The notes under the pieces: model-generated
Databases searched by the model: none
Seen by the model: only the letters and a program-made list of their open reading frames with translations
What the model was told of the DNA's origin: nothing
Part shown: positions 9,345-16,810 of the stretch, one piece after another
How the letters are laid out: every line of letters begins with the position of its first letter
Position numbering within the stretch: position 1 is the first letter of the stretch
Source of the DNA: Saprospiraceae bacterium
GTDB lineage: Bacteria > Bacteroidota > Bacteroidia > Chitinophagales > Saprospiraceae
Reading direction: 5' to 3'
Assembly (NCBI GenBank): GCA_016715405.1
Contig: JADKAE010000033.1
Coordinates: forward strand, 1-45,895
Length of the DNA stretch: 45,895 nt
Translations under genes and position numbers: made by a program

Positions 9345-9717
9345 TTATTGCCTGACACATTTCATTATGCGGGTCTTTCCGTTGTCTTTCATCTTGATAG
9401 AAAGGGAATCCGGGGTAATGAAGTGGATTTCAACTGCTTTTGTGGCGGGGGTAGACTTCGTAGTATCCATAGTGTACAAATACTGTTGTTCTACATAATA
9501 GGTACCTGCTTCTTGGTAATTTAAATTGCCGGAATAAGTATACTTGCCCTGGTCGTTAAAAAGTGAAACCCACGGTAGAAATATCGACTTGCAGGATAGA
9601 ATCTTCTTCTTCTACGGCTATCGCTTTCCAGGAGCCATTGAGCATTTCTTCGGGGGTGGGGCCGCAGGCTGTCCAGGTGCATGCGAACCACACCATAACC
9701 CAAACCAGTTTTTTCAT
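9345..9717 (-). CDS. Small lipocalin-like lipoprotein (one frameshift)
   Basis: The start MKKLVWVMVWFACTWTACGP (9717) has a lipobox ending TAC (Cys18). The mature protein begins PTPEEMLNGSWKAIAVEEED, the 'l.G.W.v......' opening of small lipocalin-like lipoproteins of Bacteroidota. The first frame stops at 9556 within a T-run. The shifted frame reads FNDQGKYTYSGNLNYQEAGT, then IHFITPDSLSIKMKDNGKT, and ends KCVRQ at 9345, which is a coherent continuation (GFTFNDQGKYTYSG). The total is about 124 residues. It lies 13 bases after nhaD on the same strand, so it is probably cotranscribed with it. The function is unknown. Confidence 0.6.
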
Positions 9718-9730
9718 CGGATAACTTGCT

Positions 9731-11113
9731 TTAACCTGTAGCATTGGTTATTAAAATAAAGGCGATAGCGCCCCCAAGGAAACCCGCCATAGCCAGCCAG
9801 GCTATTTTTTTCAGATACCAGATAAAGTTAATGCGTTCCATACCCATAGCGGCCACGCCTGCTGCTGATCCGATCACCAGCATACTGCCGCCTGTGCCTG
9901 CCGAATAGGCTATAAAATGCCAGAGATGGTGGTCTATCGGCATATTGTACATCCCCATAGCAGCGGCAACTAAGGGTACGTTGTCTATAACTGCTGATGA
10001 AAAGCCGAGTAAAATAATTACGATGTTTTCGTTGGGAATACCCTTGTCGAGTTGTTCCGCCATGTATCTCAGCGTTCCTGCCTGCACCTGCTGGCCTTCG
10101 TGTGTAATCATGCCAAATACCAGTGTTTCAAGCGCAGCTACGGCCATCAGGATGCCCAGAAAGAACAAGATGCTCGTTATTTCAATACGCGAAAGCGCAT
10201 GGCGGCCGGAGTACATCACTCGTCTTTCATCGTCAAAATCTTCTTCCGGATGTACATACTCGGATACAAGCCATACTATACCCAGGCTGAGCATCATGCC
10301 CAGATATGGTGGTAAATGGGTCAGGCTCTTGAAAACGGGCACGAATATAATAGCGCCCAATCCCAGGTATAGCATCAGACTGCTACTGAGTAATTTCTGT
10401 TTCTTCTCGTCGGTTTGTATCGAAACGGCCACATTTCCTTTAAATACAGGCAAAAAAGAACTAATGGCATAAGGAATTGCAAAACACAAAATAGAAGGTA
10501 TCACGAGATACTCCATGAGCCCGATTGCCGATACCTTATTTCCAATCCAAAGCATAGTGGTGGTCACGTCGCCTATCGGCGACCAGGCGCCGCCCGCGTT
10601 GGCTGCGATGATGATCAGTGAAGCATACCAGATGCGCTCTTCCCGGTTTTCGATGAGCTTTCGCAGCAGCGTGATCAGCACGATCGTAGTCGTGAGATTA
10701 TCAATTATGGCCGAAAGAAAAAAGGCCAAGATGCCCGTTATCCAAAGTAGTCGTATTTTACTTTTTGTATTGACATAACCTTTCAGCACATCAAAACCGC
10801 GGTGGAGGTCTATGATCTCCACTATTGTCATAGCTCCGATGAGAAATATCAGGATTTCGGATATTTTACCGATATGGTGCAGCAGGGAATTGGAAAAACT
10901 CTCTTCGGCTTTTTCAAAACCCAGGGACATGTTGTAAACGGTTTCGTGCGTGTCAATTATCGAAAGCCAGCCGTTAACGTAGCCAACGGCTAACAGGCCC
11001 CAGCAAAGCGCTCCCATAAGCAAGGCGGGCACCGTTTTGTCCACTTTAAGTGGATGTTCAAAGACAATGGCCAGATAACCAATGATAAAGCAAAGAATAA
11101 TAGCAGCAGTCAT
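9731..11113 (-). CDS. nhaD: NhaD-type Na+/H+ antiporter
   Basis: 460 residues, all membrane helices and short loops. It carries the NhaD/ion-transporter superfamily signatures: HIGKISEILIFLIGAMTIVE near residues 90-110, FFLSAIIDNLTTTIVLITLL near 155-175, NAGGAWSPIGDVTTTMLWIG near 190-210, and the second-half counterparts LLGFSSAVIDNVPLVAAAMG and AGTGGSMLVIGSAAGVAAMG. The inverted-repeat halves each hold a D-N pair for cation binding. It exports Na+ in exchange for H+ at the inner membrane, consistent with a saline or brackish habitat. It starts at 11113 downstream of a -7 box on the minus strand (11162-11169). The small lipoprotein follows in the same operon. Confidence 0.92.
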   Translation of the reverse strand: MTAAIILCFIIGYLAIVFEHPLKVDKTVPALLMGALCWGLLAVGYVNGWLSIIDTHETVYNMSLGFEKAEESFSNSLLHHIGKISEILIFLIGAMTIVEIIDLHRGFDVLKGYVNTKSKIRLLWITGILAFFLSAIIDNLTTTIVLITLLRKLIENREERIWYASLIIIAANAGGAWSPIGDVTTTMLWIGNKVSAIGLMEYLVIPSILCFAIPYAISSFLPVFKGNVAVSIQTDEKKQKLLSSSLMLYLGLGAIIFVPVFKSLTHLPPYLGMMLSLGIVWLVSEYVHPEEDFDDERRVMYSGRHALSRIEITSILFFLGILMAVAALETLVFGMITHEGQQVQAGTLRYMAEQLDKGIPNENIVIILLGFSSAVIDNVPLVAAAMGMYNMPIDHHLWHFIAYSAGTGGSMLVIGSAAGVAAMGMERINFIWYLKKIAWLAMAGFLGGAIAFILITNATG

Positions 11114-11161
11114 GTGGGCTGGTGTTTAAAATGGGTCAATTGCCGGTTAAATATAAGTGGT

Positions 11162-11169
11162 CAAAAATA
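11162..11169 (-). promoter_or_regulatory. -7 promoter box TATTTTTG for nhaD
   Basis: On the minus strand these bases read TATTTTTG, matching TAnnTTTG, about 48 bases before the nhaD ATG. The -33 element is not clear. Confidence 0.4.
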
Positions 11170-11241
11170 GGATTTTCTGGAACTAACCAGCATAATTTGC
11201 AATTTAAATTTGAGTGAGTCGGTTTGCGAAACCGAAATTCG

Positions 11242-11249
11242 TATTTTTG
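11242..11249 (+). promoter_or_regulatory. -7 promoter box TATTTTTG for dusB-cca
   Basis: TATTTTTG fits TAnnTTTG and lies 28 bases before the dusB ATG at 11278. A TTTG at 11223-11226 is only 15 bases upstream, shorter than the usual spacing. Confidence 0.5.
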
Positions 11250-11277
11250 CGCCCGATGTGTCAAGATCTGAAAGTTG

Positions 11278-12273
11278 ATGGTTAAAATAGGAGACGTATT
11301 ATTAGGTGAATTCCCCTTGTTACTTGCACCTATGGAGGATGTGAGCGACCCTCCCTTCCGCGCGTTGTGCAAACAACAGGGGAGCGACATGATGTACACG
11401 GAGTTCATTTCCTCCGATGGCCTCATTCATGACGCGAAGTCCAGTCTGCAAAAGCTGGACATATACGACTATGAGCGGCCGATAGGCATTCAATATTTTG
11501 GCGGACAGGTAGAAAGCATGGTGGAAGCCGCGGCTATCGTAGAAGCTGCCAATCCCGACGTAATAGATATCAACTATGGTTGCCCTGTGGCCAAAGTAGC
11601 CTGCCGGATGGCCGGCGCCGGCTTGTTGCAGGATATACCCAAAATGGTTGAGCTGACCCAGGCGGTCATTCGTTCCACTTCAAAACCCGTCACGGTCAAA
11701 ACCAGGTTAGGCTGGGACGACAAGAGCATCAATATTGTGGAGGTAGCGGAAAGGCTGCAGGATATCGGAGTGCAAGCCATTACCATTCATGCGCGCACGC
11801 GCCAGCAGATGTACAAGGGAGAAGCCGACTGGTCGTGGATTGCCAAAGTAAAGGAAAATCCTCGGCTGCATATCCCTGTTTTTGGCAATGGAGATATAGA
11901 CAGCCCGCAGAAAGCTTTGACTTATCGCCAGCGATACGGCGTAGACGGCATCATGATCGGACGCGCCAGCATAGGAAACCCCTGGATATTTCGGGAAATC
12001 AAGCACTATTTTGCTACCGGCGAATTACTCGCGCCACCCACAGTGGCCGAAAGAGTAGCCGCCGCCAAGTCGCACCTGCAACACGCCATTAATTGGAAAG
12101 GCGAAAAACTAGGCGTGTTGGAAACCCGCCGCCATTACACCAACTACTTTAAAGGATTGGAAGGTATAAAATTCTACCGGGCCAAGCTGGTTACGGAATA
12201 TCAGCCTTCCGTTTTATTTGAATTGTTAGACGAAATTGAAGCAGCTTACGGTCAGGCTGAAATACTAGCCTGA
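11278..12273 (+). CDS. dusB: tRNA-dihydrouridine synthase DusB
   Basis: 331 residues. It is an FMN- and NADPH-dependent enzyme that reduces uridines in the tRNA D-loop. The N-terminus holds LLLAPMEDVSDPPFRALCKQ, the flavin-binding start of the TIM barrel. DINYGCPVAKVACRMAGAGL contains the catalytic cysteine segment (NYGCP ... GAGLL), KPVTVKTRLGWDD the phosphate/FMN lysine strand, IHARTRQQMYKGEADW the tRNA-binding loop and GVDGIMIGRASIGNPWIF the C-terminal phosphate site. Length and motifs fit the DusB branch common in Bacteroidota. The ATG at 11278 is preferred to the TTG one codon earlier. It is followed after 26 bases by cca, so two tRNA-processing genes form an operon. Confidence 0.93.
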   Translation: MVKIGDVLLGEFPLLLAPMEDVSDPPFRALCKQQGSDMMYTEFISSDGLIHDAKSSLQKLDIYDYERPIGIQYFGGQVESMVEAAAIVEAANPDVIDINYGCPVAKVACRMAGAGLLQDIPKMVELTQAVIRSTSKPVTVKTRLGWDDKSINIVEVAERLQDIGVQAITIHARTRQQMYKGEADWSWIAKVKENPRLHIPVFGNGDIDSPQKALTYRQRYGVDGIMIGRASIGNPWIFREIKHYFATGELLAPPTVAERVAAAKSHLQHAINWKGEKLGVLETRRHYTNYFKGLEGIKFYRAKLVTEYQPSVLFELLDEIEAAYGQAEILA

Positions 12274-12299
12274 TTGAAAGCTAAAAATACCTGAACCGC

Positions 12300-13715
12300 G
12301 TGGTATTTAGTATTCAGGAACAAGAACGGAAAATCTTTCAGGTAATCAGCGCCAAAGCAACGGCACTGGGGTACCCTGCTTATGTGGTTGGTGGTTATGT
12401 ACGCGACCGGCTACTGGCAAGACCATCTAAAGATATGGATATCGTGTGCGTGGGCGACGGCATACGGCTGGCGGAAGAAGTGGCTCAGACGTTCCGGCCT
12501 ATACCCCGTATTACGGTATATAAGCGCTTTGGCACGGCTATGCTCAAGCACAAAGACCTCGAAATAGAGTTTGTGGGCGCCCGTAAGGAGTCGTATCGCA
12601 GCGATTCCCGAAAACCCTTTGTAGAAGGCGGCACGCTCTCCGATGATCAAAACCGCAGGGATTTTACGATCAATGCACTGGCTGTGAGCCTCAACGAAGA
12701 AGACTTCGGCTCTATCGTCGACCCATTTGGCGGGCTGCATCACCTCGAAGAAAAAATCATCAAAACGCCACTTGAGGCGGGTAAAACCTTCTCGGACGAT
12801 CCCTTGCGAATGATGCGCGCTGTGCGCTTTTCTGCGCAACTTGGATTTACCATTGAAGCAGAAACCCTCAACGCCATCAGTAAATACCGCCAGCGTATAC
12901 ACATCGTCTCACAAGAACGCATTACCACCGAGCTCAATAAAATTATTGAAACCGACAAACCATCGATAGGCTTTAAATTACTCTTTGATACAGGGTTGCT
13001 CGAGATTATCTTTCCTGAGTTGACCGCACTGCACGGCGTGGACGTCAAAAATGGGGTAACCCACAAAGACAACTTCTATCACACCCTGGAGGTATTAGAC
13101 AATCTGTGCAAAAAGACGGATAACTTGTGGTTGCGCTGGTCGGCTATCCTGCACGACATCGCCAAGCCGCCTACAAAACGCTTTGACCCCAAATTGGGAT
13201 GGACATTCCACGGCCACGAGGTGCTCGGCGCAACTATGGTGCCCCGAATCTTCAAAAGGCTACGCCTGCCCCTCGACCACAAAATGAAATACGTACAAAA
13301 ACTGGTGCACCTTCATTTGAGGCCAATTAGTCTTACCAAAGAAAATATAACCGATTCTGCTATCAGGCGTTTGCTTTTTGAGGCCGGCGATGAAATTGAC
13401 GATCTCATGTTGCTTTGCGAAGCGGACATCACATCGAAAAACGCCGATAAAGTAAAGCGCTATCTTGAAAATTACGAATTGGTGCGCCAGCGCCTAAAAG
13501 TAGTAGAAGAAAAGGATCATTTGCGCAACTGGCAACCGCCGGTGTCAGGCGAATTAATAATGGAAACCTTTGGAATATCTCCTTCAAAAGAAGTTGGATT
13601 GATTAAAACAGCCATCCGGGAAGCCATTCTTGATGGAGTCATCCCCAATGAATACCAGCCGGCTTATGACTTTATGCTTGAACAAGGCAGGCAATTGGGC
13701 TTGACAGTCAGGTAA
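12300..13715 (+). CDS. cca: CCA tRNA nucleotidyltransferase with HD domain
   Basis: 471 residues from a GTG start at 12300, the only plausible start after the in-frame stop at 12282. The N-terminal polymerase-beta fold has AYVVGGYVRDRLLARPSKDM and DIVCVG, where DxD metal ligands bind. RRDFTINALAVS is the neck motif that selects ATP/CTP, and DDPLRMMRAVRFSAQLGF follows. The C-terminal part has an HD phosphohydrolase domain (WSAILHDIAKPPTKR, then FHGHEVLGA). This is the class II CCA-adding enzyme with HD domain that repairs or completes the 3' CCA of tRNAs. In this window tRNA-Pro encodes its CCA while tRNA-Ser does not, so the enzyme is needed at least for the latter. No frameshift. A hairpin follows the stop. 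Confidence 0.93.
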   Translation: MVFSIQEQERKIFQVISAKATALGYPAYVVGGYVRDRLLARPSKDMDIVCVGDGIRLAEEVAQTFRPIPRITVYKRFGTAMLKHKDLEIEFVGARKESYRSDSRKPFVEGGTLSDDQNRRDFTINALAVSLNEEDFGSIVDPFGGLHHLEEKIIKTPLEAGKTFSDDPLRMMRAVRFSAQLGFTIEAETLNAISKYRQRIHIVSQERITTELNKIIETDKPSIGFKLLFDTGLLEIIFPELTALHGVDVKNGVTHKDNFYHTLEVLDNLCKKTDNLWLRWSAILHDIAKPPTKRFDPKLGWTFHGHEVLGATMVPRIFKRLRLPLDHKMKYVQKLVHLHLRPISLTKENITDSAIRRLLFEAGDEIDDLMLLCEADITSKNADKVKRYLENYELVRQRLKVVEEKDHLRNWQPPVSGELIMETFGISPSKEVGLIKTAIREAILDGVIPNEYQPAYDFMLEQGRQLGLTVR

Positions 13716-13721
13716 AAAACA

Positions 13722-13753
13722 AAGAGCGAAGTTTTTTGCAAAGCTTCGCTCTT
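13722..13753 (+). terminator. Hairpin after cca, weak terminator
   Basis: Perfect 10-bp arms AAGAGCGAAG (13722-13731) and CTTCGCTCTT (13744-13753) with a 12-base loop begin six bases after the stop codon. No U-run follows, so termination efficiency is uncertain. Confidence 0.55.
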
Positions 13754-14453
13754 GTAAGAAATCACCCGACTGTTATTATGAAGGATTAAGCTTTTTGGCA
13801 TTTACCCTTCGATAAACTGTCTTGTTGACAGCGCATCAAAGCTAAAGAGTTTTAACTATTCTTTGTTAATGAATTCTTAATTTTTTTTATTTCCGGCAAT
13901 TATCAGCCCTATTATCCATCACCGTATTTCACGTGATACAACCCCTTTTCGGTGAAACATCTTGCTGCTTCCTCTAAGTGCAATATAACATTGTGTATTC
14001 AGGCTGTTGAGTTATATGCAACAGGCGCTTATTTTCGATTGGCGACATTAGCGTTATGATAGGGTAGCGTACTATTACCACCCAGGAAAATTATCTCTTC
14101 CCAATGTTTTGTTTGCTTAGACTATGTTTGGCTTGTGTTGTAAGTTGTTGATTTTCAATTAAATAATCCAAGTTTTATCTAACTCTTTAAAACACAAGGG
14201 GATAAAGCAATAGTCTAGCAATGAAAAAAATATGTCTAAAAAAGTAAGAAAGGGCTTTGCGGTATCGATATTTTTCTCACCTTTGTTATCCCTCGCGCCT
14301 TTACAACAGGCCATTTCAAATATGAGCATCTCTGATAGCTAAACCCTAGTTTGGCATGTCGTTTTTTTGCTCATTATCATTAACTTACTGATGCTCTGAC
14401 TTTTGCGCAGCAAAAATTGAATTGTTTTGCCTCACGGGTAAATTGATCTGAGT
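13754..14453. other. 700-bp AT-rich non-coding region upstream of dnaA
   Basis: No open frame with coding character is seen on either strand. The region holds a possible -7 box TATGTTTG (14123-14130), several T- and A-rich runs, a small hairpin just before dnaA (TTTTGC-GCA-GCAAAA, near 14400) and two loose DnaA-box-like 9-mers: TTATCCATC at 13912 (two mismatches to TTATCCACA) and TTATCCCTC at 14286 (three mismatches). This is the usual size and composition of a dnaA leader. An origin is possible, but the boxes are too weak and too few for a call. Confidence 0.4.
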
Positions 14454-15908
14454 ATGATGAGAGATCATGCAACAGTCTGGGACAGTTGTCTGCAGACGAT
14501 CCGGAAGAGTGTCCCCATGCAGAGCTACAAAACGTGGTTTGAACCAATTAGACCCGTTAAGCTGGAGAACAACGCCCTTACGATCCAAGTACCCAACCGC
14601 TTCTTTTACGAGTGGTTGGAAGAGCATTACGTTGCATTGCTAAAGACAACAATTAGGAGAGAACTTGGCGACAGAGGCAAGTTGGAGTACCATATCCTTA
14701 CTAGTAATGGCAACGGCATTAGTAATGGAAATGGCAACGCCAACGGCAGCCATGTAGACCACACGGGGCCGGTTGCGACTAAAGCGGCCGATGGCCTTGC
14801 ACCTGGTATGATAGACACGGAACATATCAAAAATCCGTTTGTCATTCCGGGTATTAAAAAGGTGAAAATTGACCCACAGCTCAATCCCCAGTATACTTTT
14901 GACACGTATATAGAAGGAGACTGCAACCGCCTGGCGCGTTCTGCCGGATTGGCCATCGCCAAAAAACCGGGTGAAACTTCGTTTAACCCTCTGGTTATTT
15001 TTGGCGATACAGGGCTGGGTAAAACCCACCTGGCGCAAGCTATCGGCAACGACGTACTGGCTCGTTTTCCCAATAAGACGGTTTTGTATGTGAGCTCTGA
15101 AAAGTTTACCCAGCAGATCATCCAGTCGATCAAAAACAACGCCGTCAACGACTTTGTCAATTTCTATCAATTAATTGACGTATTAATTGTGGATGATATC
15201 CAGTTTTTGGCAAACAAGCAAAAAACACAGGAGATCTTTTTCCACATCTTCAACCAATTGCACCAGGGAGGCAAGCAAATCGTATTGACTTCCGACCGCC
15301 CTCCCAAGCTGCTCGACGGCATGGAAGAGCGGCTTATCTCCCGCTTTAAGTGGGGCTTGTCGGCCGACCTCCAGGCGCCCGACCTCGAAACCCGCATGGC
15401 CATCATCGAAGCTAAGATGAACCGGGAGGGCCTCGATATCCCCCAGGATGTAGTTGAATTTATCTGCTACAATATCCAAAACAATATTCGCGAACTAGAG
15501 GGCGTGCTGGTGTCGCTCATTGCCCAGTCGTCGCTCAACCGCCGCGAGGTAGATCTCGACCTGGCCCGCGAAGTGGTGCGCAACTTCGTATCCCATATCA
15601 ATGAAGAAATCAACGTGGACTTCATCCAAAAGCTTGTAGCTGAGCATTTTAACCTGCCGGTTGAAAAACTGCAGAGTAAAACCAGAAAGCGTTCTATTGT
15701 AATAGCCCGCCAGCTTTCCATGTACCTTGCCAAAAATCTCACCGATAAGTCGCTGAAAGCCATCGGTGATACTTTTGGCGGCCGCGATCACAGCACGGTG
15801 ATCTATTCTTGTAAAACGGTGCAGGATCTCATGGAAACCGATGCTATCTTTAAAGATACAGTGTCTGAACTGGAGAAGAAGATCAGGCTGAGTCTAAATG
15901 ACAAATAG
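14454..15908 (+). CDS. dnaA: Chromosomal replication initiator DnaA
   Basis: 484 residues, the usual length. Domain I (1-80) begins VWDSCLQTIRKSVPMQSYKT. A short linker (domain II, about 84-135) contains the Asn/Gly run NGNGISNGNGNANG. The AAA+ domain III has Walker A FGDTGLGKTHLA (Lys190), Walker B VLIVDDIQFLA and sensor 1 QIVLTSDRPP. The C-terminal DNA-binding domain IV has the signature FGGRDHSTVIYSCKTV that contacts DnaA boxes. ATP-DnaA opens the replication origin and acts as a transcription regulator. ATG codons stand at 14454 and 14457; both are usable. A long AT-rich leader precedes it and an imperfect inverted repeat follows it. No frameshift. Confidence 0.97.
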   Translation: MMRDHATVWDSCLQTIRKSVPMQSYKTWFEPIRPVKLENNALTIQVPNRFFYEWLEEHYVALLKTTIRRELGDRGKLEYHILTSNGNGISNGNGNANGSHVDHTGPVATKAADGLAPGMIDTEHIKNPFVIPGIKKVKIDPQLNPQYTFDTYIEGDCNRLARSAGLAIAKKPGETSFNPLVIFGDTGLGKTHLAQAIGNDVLARFPNKTVLYVSSEKFTQQIIQSIKNNAVNDFVNFYQLIDVLIVDDIQFLANKQKTQEIFFHIFNQLHQGGKQIVLTSDRPPKLLDGMEERLISRFKWGLSADLQAPDLETRMAIIEAKMNREGLDIPQDVVEFICYNIQNNIRELEGVLVSLIAQSSLNRREVDLDLAREVVRNFVSHINEEINVDFIQKLVAEHFNLPVEKLQSKTRKRSIVIARQLSMYLAKNLTDKSLKAIGDTFGGRDHSTVIYSCKTVQDLMETDAIFKDTVSELEKKIRLSLNDK

Positions 15909-15917
15909 GGGTTATGG

Positions 15918-15982
15918 GTTTATGGGTTTATAGGGTTTATACTAAATTAGTAAACTCTCATAAACCTCATAAACCCATAAAC
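15918..15982. repeat. Imperfect inverted repeat after dnaA
   Basis: Arms 15918-15940 (GTTTATGGGTTTATAGGGTTT plus AT) and 15960-15982 are reverse complements with few mismatches and a 19-base loop. The sequence is built from repeated GGGTTTAT units. There is no U-run, so it could be a Rho-independent-like stem or a palindromic repeat. It separates dnaA from tRNA-Ser. Confidence 0.65.
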
Positions 15983-16047
15983 GACACAGGAACTTCCCGG
16001 CCTTCATCTTTGTTTCAAGGATAAAGAAAAATATTTGGCTTGATAGG

Positions 16048-16078
16048 TTTGGATTTTTAAGGTGGATAATTACCTTTG
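16048..16078 (+). promoter_or_regulatory. Consensus promoter for the tRNA-Ser/tRNA-Pro unit
   Basis: TTTG at 16048-16051, a 19-base spacer and TACCTTTG at 16071-16078 form the best match to the Bacteroidota TTTG-N19-TAnnTTTG promoter in this window. The tRNA-Ser 5' end follows 37 bases later. No other promoter precedes the downstream repeat array and tRNA-Pro, so they are probably transcribed from here. Confidence 0.75.
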
Positions 16079-16115
16079 TGATCGCTTTTTTAAAAAGCCA
16101 ATCAAGCACAATGCA

Positions 16116-16204
16116 GGTGACGTGGGTGAGTGGCTGAAACCACCGGTTTGCTAAACCGACGTACTCTGAAAGGGGTACCGAGGGTTCGAATCCCTCCGTC
16201 ACCG
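16116..16204 (+). tRNA. tRNA-Ser (GCU anticodon)
   Basis: An 89-nt class II tRNA. The acceptor stem GGTGACG (16116-16122) pairs with CGTCACC (16197-16203), with G as discriminator at 16204. The D-arm is GGGTGAGTGGCTGAAACC. The anticodon loop TTGCTAA holds GCT at 16150-16152 (reads AGC/AGU). A long variable arm (GTACTCTGAAAGGGGTAC) typical of serine tRNAs and a T-arm with GGTTCGAATCC follow. CCA is not encoded. Confidence 0.95.
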
Positions 16205-16239
16205 CTTTTCTTTTCTTAGCTATTTTCAACGAATTTTTT

Positions 16240-16497
16240 CGGGATGTAGCGCAGTCCGGTAGCGCATCCCGACGCTTGCGAGCGTCGGGAGGGTCCCAGG
16301 TTCAAAATTGAGGAAGACAAAAATACGGGATGTAGCGCAGTCCGGTAGCGCATCCCGACGCTTGCGAGCGTCGGGAGGGTCCCAGGTTCAAAATCGAGGA
16401 AGACAAAAATACGGGATGTAGCGCAGTCCGGTAGCGCATCCCGACGCTTGCGAGCGTCGGGAGGGTCCCAGGTTCAAAATTGAGGAAGACAAAAATA
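16240..16497 (+). repeat. Three 86-bp tandem units derived from tRNA-Pro with the anticodon arm replaced by a hairpin
   Basis: Units start at 16240, 16326 and 16412, each exactly 86 bp, and run straight into the intact tRNA-Pro at 16498. They are identical apart from a C in place of T near 16395. Each begins with tRNA-Pro bases 1-26 (acceptor 5' strand and complete D-arm). It then has a perfect 10-bp hairpin TCCCGACGCT-TGCG-AGCGTCGGGA where the 17-nt anticodon arm should be, and returns to tRNA bases 44-59 (GGGTC CCAGG TTCAAA). The 3' T-stem strand, acceptor 3' strand and CCA are missing and replaced by an A-rich spacer ending GACAAAAATA. They cannot act as tRNAs. ATCCCG in the hairpin can also pair with the acceptor CGGGAT of the same unit. 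Confidence 0.93.
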
Positions 16498-16574
16498 CGG
16501 GATGTAGCGCAGTCCGGTAGCGCACCTGCTTTGGGAGCAGGGGGTCCCAGGTTCAAATCCTGGTATCCCGACCA
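16498..16574 (+). tRNA. tRNA-Pro (UGG anticodon) with encoded CCA
   Basis: A 77-nt tRNA. The acceptor CGGGATG (16498-16504) pairs with TATCCCG (16564-16570), followed by A and an encoded CCA (16572-16574). The D-arm GCGC-AGTCCGGTA-GCGC, anticodon stem CCTGC/GCAGG with loop TTTGGGA (TGG at 16532-16534), and T-arm CCAGG-TTCAAAT-CCTGG are all paired. A 5' C and the D-arm sequence are typical of bacterial proline tRNAs. It lies directly after the three derived units. Confidence 0.96.
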
Positions 16575-16578
16575 GAAG

Positions 16579-16603
16579 AGCCCGCCGTTTGGCGGGCTTT
16601 TTT
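16579..16603 (+). terminator. Intrinsic terminator after tRNA-Pro
   Basis: A perfect 8-bp GC-rich stem AGCCCGCC-GTTT-GGCGGGCT is followed by a run of T. It begins four bases after the CCA end and closes the tRNA transcription unit. Confidence 0.93.
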
Positions 16604-16768
16604 ATTTATAATAACTTGTAACGTATTTAAAATGTTATTGCTTATGTGATTGATTTTTAGAATAATATATAATGGGGATTAATATTAGCATAATTACCAA
16701 TAATTGCAATGACAAAAATCATCCCCCGAACAGACTATTGTTGAGTCTATCCAATAGTAAAGCGCTGT

Positions 16769-16776
16769 TAATTTTG
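16769..16776 (+). promoter_or_regulatory. -7 promoter box TAATTTTG for the polysaccharide-utilisation locus
   Basis: TAATTTTG fits TAnnTTTG and lies 34 bases before the ATG of the PKD lipoprotein, the first gene of the PUL. A TTG at 16741 is 25 bases upstream, a little far for a -33 element. Confidence 0.5.
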
Positions 16777-16810
16777 CTCTAATACAATCAACAATCAAAC
16801 TAGTCTGATT

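Noticed and set aside
13900..14300. DnaA-box-like 9-mers as proof of an origin
   Set aside because: They have two or three mismatches to TTATCCACA and are few; they could be chance in AT-rich DNA.
16318..16325. Minus-strand TATTTTTG in each tRNA-derived unit as an antisense promoter
   Set aside because: It matches the -7 consensus, but there is no -33 match and the sequence is just the A-rich spacer, so chance is likely.
16240..16497. The 86-bp units looked at first like a CRISPR array or three more tRNA genes
   Set aside because: There are no unique spacers between the units, as the whole 86 bp repeats. The units lack the acceptor 3' strand, T-stem pairing and anticodon, so they are neither CRISPR nor functional tRNAs.
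16302..16556. An 84-codon open frame on the minus strand over the tRNA repeats
   Set aside because: It exists only because the repeat has no stop in that frame; it has no start signal and repeats with the DNA.
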